A stretch of 64,000 nt of DNA from Streptomyces ambofaciens ATCC 23877. Lineage in GTDB: Bacteria > Actinomycetota > Actinomycetes > Streptomycetales > Streptomycetaceae. How positions within the stretch are numbered: position 1 is the first letter of the stretch; the number at the start of each line of letters is the position of its first letter. A model generated the notes under the pieces. It was not told the origin of the DNA. It saw only the letters and a program-made list of their open reading frames with translations, and made no database searches. Positions 62,694 through 64,000 of this stretch are shown here, in pieces. Made by a program: the position numbers and the translations under genes. Location of the stretch: NCBI RefSeq assembly GCF_001267885.1, contig NZ_CP012382.1:3707001-3771000 (forward strand). The letters are read 5' to 3'.

Positions 62694-63695
62694 TCACACC
62701 GTGGTGGGCAGCGCTTTCGCGCCATCCTCGGTCACCCGGGTGGCTCCGAAGTAGTCAGGGGTGTCGATCGGATCGAACCGGATCACGGCCCCCGGCCGCG
62801 GCGCGTTGATCATGTAGCCGCCGCCGACGTACATCCCCACGTGCCGGATCGCCCGGGAGTTGGTGAGGTCGTCCGAGAAGAACACCAGGTCACCGGGGAG
62901 CAGCTCCTCACGGCTCGGATGCGGCCCCGCGTTGTACTGGTCGTTCGCGACCCGCGGCAGCTTGATCCCCACACTCTCGTACGCCGCCTTGGTCAGCCCC
63001 GAGCAGTCGAAACGCCCTCCCTGGTCGGCCGTCCCGTTCCCGCCCCACAGATAGGGCGTACCGAGCTTCTCCTGCGCGTAGGCGATGGCCCCGGCGGCCT
63101 GCTCGGAGGGGTCGACCCGCGTCTCGGGCGCGGCGAAGCTCTTCTCCAGGGTCGTGATCACCTGGACGTAGTTCTGCGTCTCCTTGTACGGCGGGACACC
63201 CTGGTACTTGATCACTGCGTAGGCCCCCGCGTTGTAGGAGGCCAGCATGTTTTCGGTCAGGTTCCCGGGCACGTCCTTCACGTACGACGCGAGGGAGCAG
63301 TCGTAGGACGCGGCGGACGGAATGGCGTCGTTCGGGTCCCACACGTCCCGGTCGCCGTCACCGTCCCCGTCGACCCCGTGGGTGGCCCACGTGCCGGGGA
63401 TGAACTGCGCTATCCCCTGCGCCGCCGCGTGGCTCTGCGCCCTCGGGTTGAAGCCGCTCTCCTGGTAGAGCTGGGCGGCGAGCAGCGCGGGGTTGATGGC
63501 GGGGCAGAGGTTGCCCCACTTCTGCACGAGCGACTGGTAGGCGGCGGGCACCGACCCCTTGGCGAGCCTCTTCGTCCCCCCGCCGGCGCCGCCCGCGAGA
63601 TCTCCGGCGACGAGGTAGACGCCCACGACGAGCAGCATCACGAACGACAGGGAGGAGCCGACGACCACGGTCCCCGCGATCCAGGCCTTACGCAC
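62694..63695 (-). CDS. Bifunctional wall hydrolase: lytic transglycosylase plus NlpC/P60
   Basis: 333 residues from the GTG at 63695 (GAGGGG ends 8 bases upstream; TTG at 63701 is the alternative). An N-terminal membrane anchor (about 8-33) precedes an SLT domain (about 45-185) with the catalytic Glu79 in YQESGFNP. An NlpC/P60 domain (about 200-333) has Cys231 in FDCSGL and His285 in RHVGMY. It cuts both glycan strands and stem peptides. An inverted repeat lies upstream. Confidence 0.93.
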   Translation of the reverse strand: MRKAWIAGTVVVGSSLSFVMLLVVGVYLVAGDLAGGAGGGTKRLAKGSVPAAYQSLVQKWGNLCPAINPALLAAQLYQESGFNPRAQSHAAAQGIAQFIPGTWATHGVDGDGDGDRDVWDPNDAIPSAASYDCSLASYVKDVPGNLTENMLASYNAGAYAVIKYQGVPPYKETQNYVQVITTLEKSFAAPETRVDPSEQAAGAIAYAQEKLGTPYLWGGNGTADQGGRFDCSGLTKAAYESVGIKLPRVANDQYNAGPHPSREELLPGDLVFFSDDLTNSRAIRHVGMYVGGGYMINAPRPGAVIRFDPIDTPDYFGATRVTEDGAKALPTTV

Positions 63696-63701
63696 CGTCA
63701 A

Positions 63702-64000
63702 CCGCCCCTCGCCGTCCAGGAGTCATGGCGACGTCAGTGTAGAGGCGACTCCGGGTGCGGCGGATGTCACCGGGCGAACAGGAACGCGCCTGTTCACCCG
63801 ACCACCCGTCAGAATCCGCCGCCGGAGCGTGAAAGGGCCTAACGACCGAACCGCACGACAGGTTTCGCTCAGGCCTCGTTGCCCGGCGTGACCTGCTGTG
63901 ATACACAGAGTGACGATACGGCACTTCGTACACCGTCCCATGCCCGCCTGAGCAGTCGGCGTGAGGCGGTGGCAAGCTATTCGTACGAAACCCGCCAATC
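63702..64000. other. Leader of the bifunctional hydrolase gene to window edge
   Basis: No gene accepted. It contains the inverted repeat 63771-63800. Overlapping frames on the minus strand have poor codon bias. A gene for another product might begin past the edge. Confidence 0.6.
63771..63800. promoter_or_regulatory. Near-perfect 12-bp inverted repeat upstream of the bifunctional hydrolase
   Basis: CGGGCGAACAGG (63771-63782) and CCTGTTCACCCG (63789-63800) match at 11 of 12 positions with a 6-bp spacer. It is 76 bp before the GTG and may be an operator or a hairpin in the leader. Confidence 0.45.

Noticed and set aside
62667..62700. GTTCAC-like 11-bp units near the end of the bifunctional hydrolase gene
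   Set aside because: Only weak matches and far (over 200 bp) from the PAP2 start, so not accepted as a PHO box.

Overview
The window is high-GC actinobacterial DNA that reads as a Streptomyces chromosome segment from the conserved core. Signs of this are strong third-position GC bias, GTG starts, 4-bp ATGA/GTGA gene overlaps, mycothiol genes (mshA, mshD), RsiG, the nickel regulator Nur, GlnR, the DUF397/XRE pairs typical of streptomycetes, and a Pst/PPK/CsoR block laid out as in Streptomyces coelicolor and S. lividans. No rRNA, tRNA, CRISPR array, prophage or insertion sequence was seen.

Layout. 0-2 kb: a GntR/UTRA regulator cut by the left edge, three TCTAGA-centred operator copies, a small protein, a RsbW-like ATPase and a free-standing L7/L12-C-terminal-like protein. 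2-14 kb: gpmA, an MFS pump, a DUF2000/AraC pair, ybjN-mshA, a methyltransferase, an NlpC/P60 hydrolase, a receiver-PP2C phosphatase, and an XRE regulator / HBHA-like protein / DUF2516 cluster. The gpm, YbjN, mshA, HBHA and XRE set resembles the Mycobacterium tuberculosis Rv0474-Rv0489 neighbourhood. 13.6-19.6 kb: HxlR/imine reductase, a kinase-fold protein, a HAD hydrolase and a tandemly duplicated module. Each module copy is a GntR regulator divergent from a ~61-residue membrane miniprotein, with a shared inverted-repeat operator. 19.7-31.6 kb: Eis-like acetyltransferase, asparaginase, rsiG, dtd, a ygfZ/nur/nitrobindin operon headed by a 32-residue membrane peptide, then a sulfur block (rhodanese, DUF1416) with a Cys-codon leader peptide. 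31.6-42.4 kb: glnR, a LacI regulator, a secreted protease with a two-component system, the DUF397/XRE set, Uma2, a secreted 5'-nucleotidase and mshD. 42.4-46.9 kb: one operon of ECF sigma, zinc-finger anti-sigma, ABC ATPase, permease and membrane protein. 47-57.6 kb: the phosphate block: ppk, a CHAD protein, Nudix, pstSCAB behind an 11-bp-periodic PHO box, and pit with its DUF47 partner. 57.6-64 kb: csoR with its operator, a lipoprotein, a Tat-exported BBE-type flavoprotein, a PAP2 phosphatase and a two-domain cell-wall hydrolase.

Together the segment links phosphate supply (pst, pit, ppk, 5'-nucleotidase), nitrogen control (glnR), metal control (nur, csoR), thiol and sulfur metabolism, and cell-wall or development control (rsiG, NlpC/P60 enzymes). 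The least explained part is the duplicated GntR/miniprotein locus at 17.1-19.6 kb.
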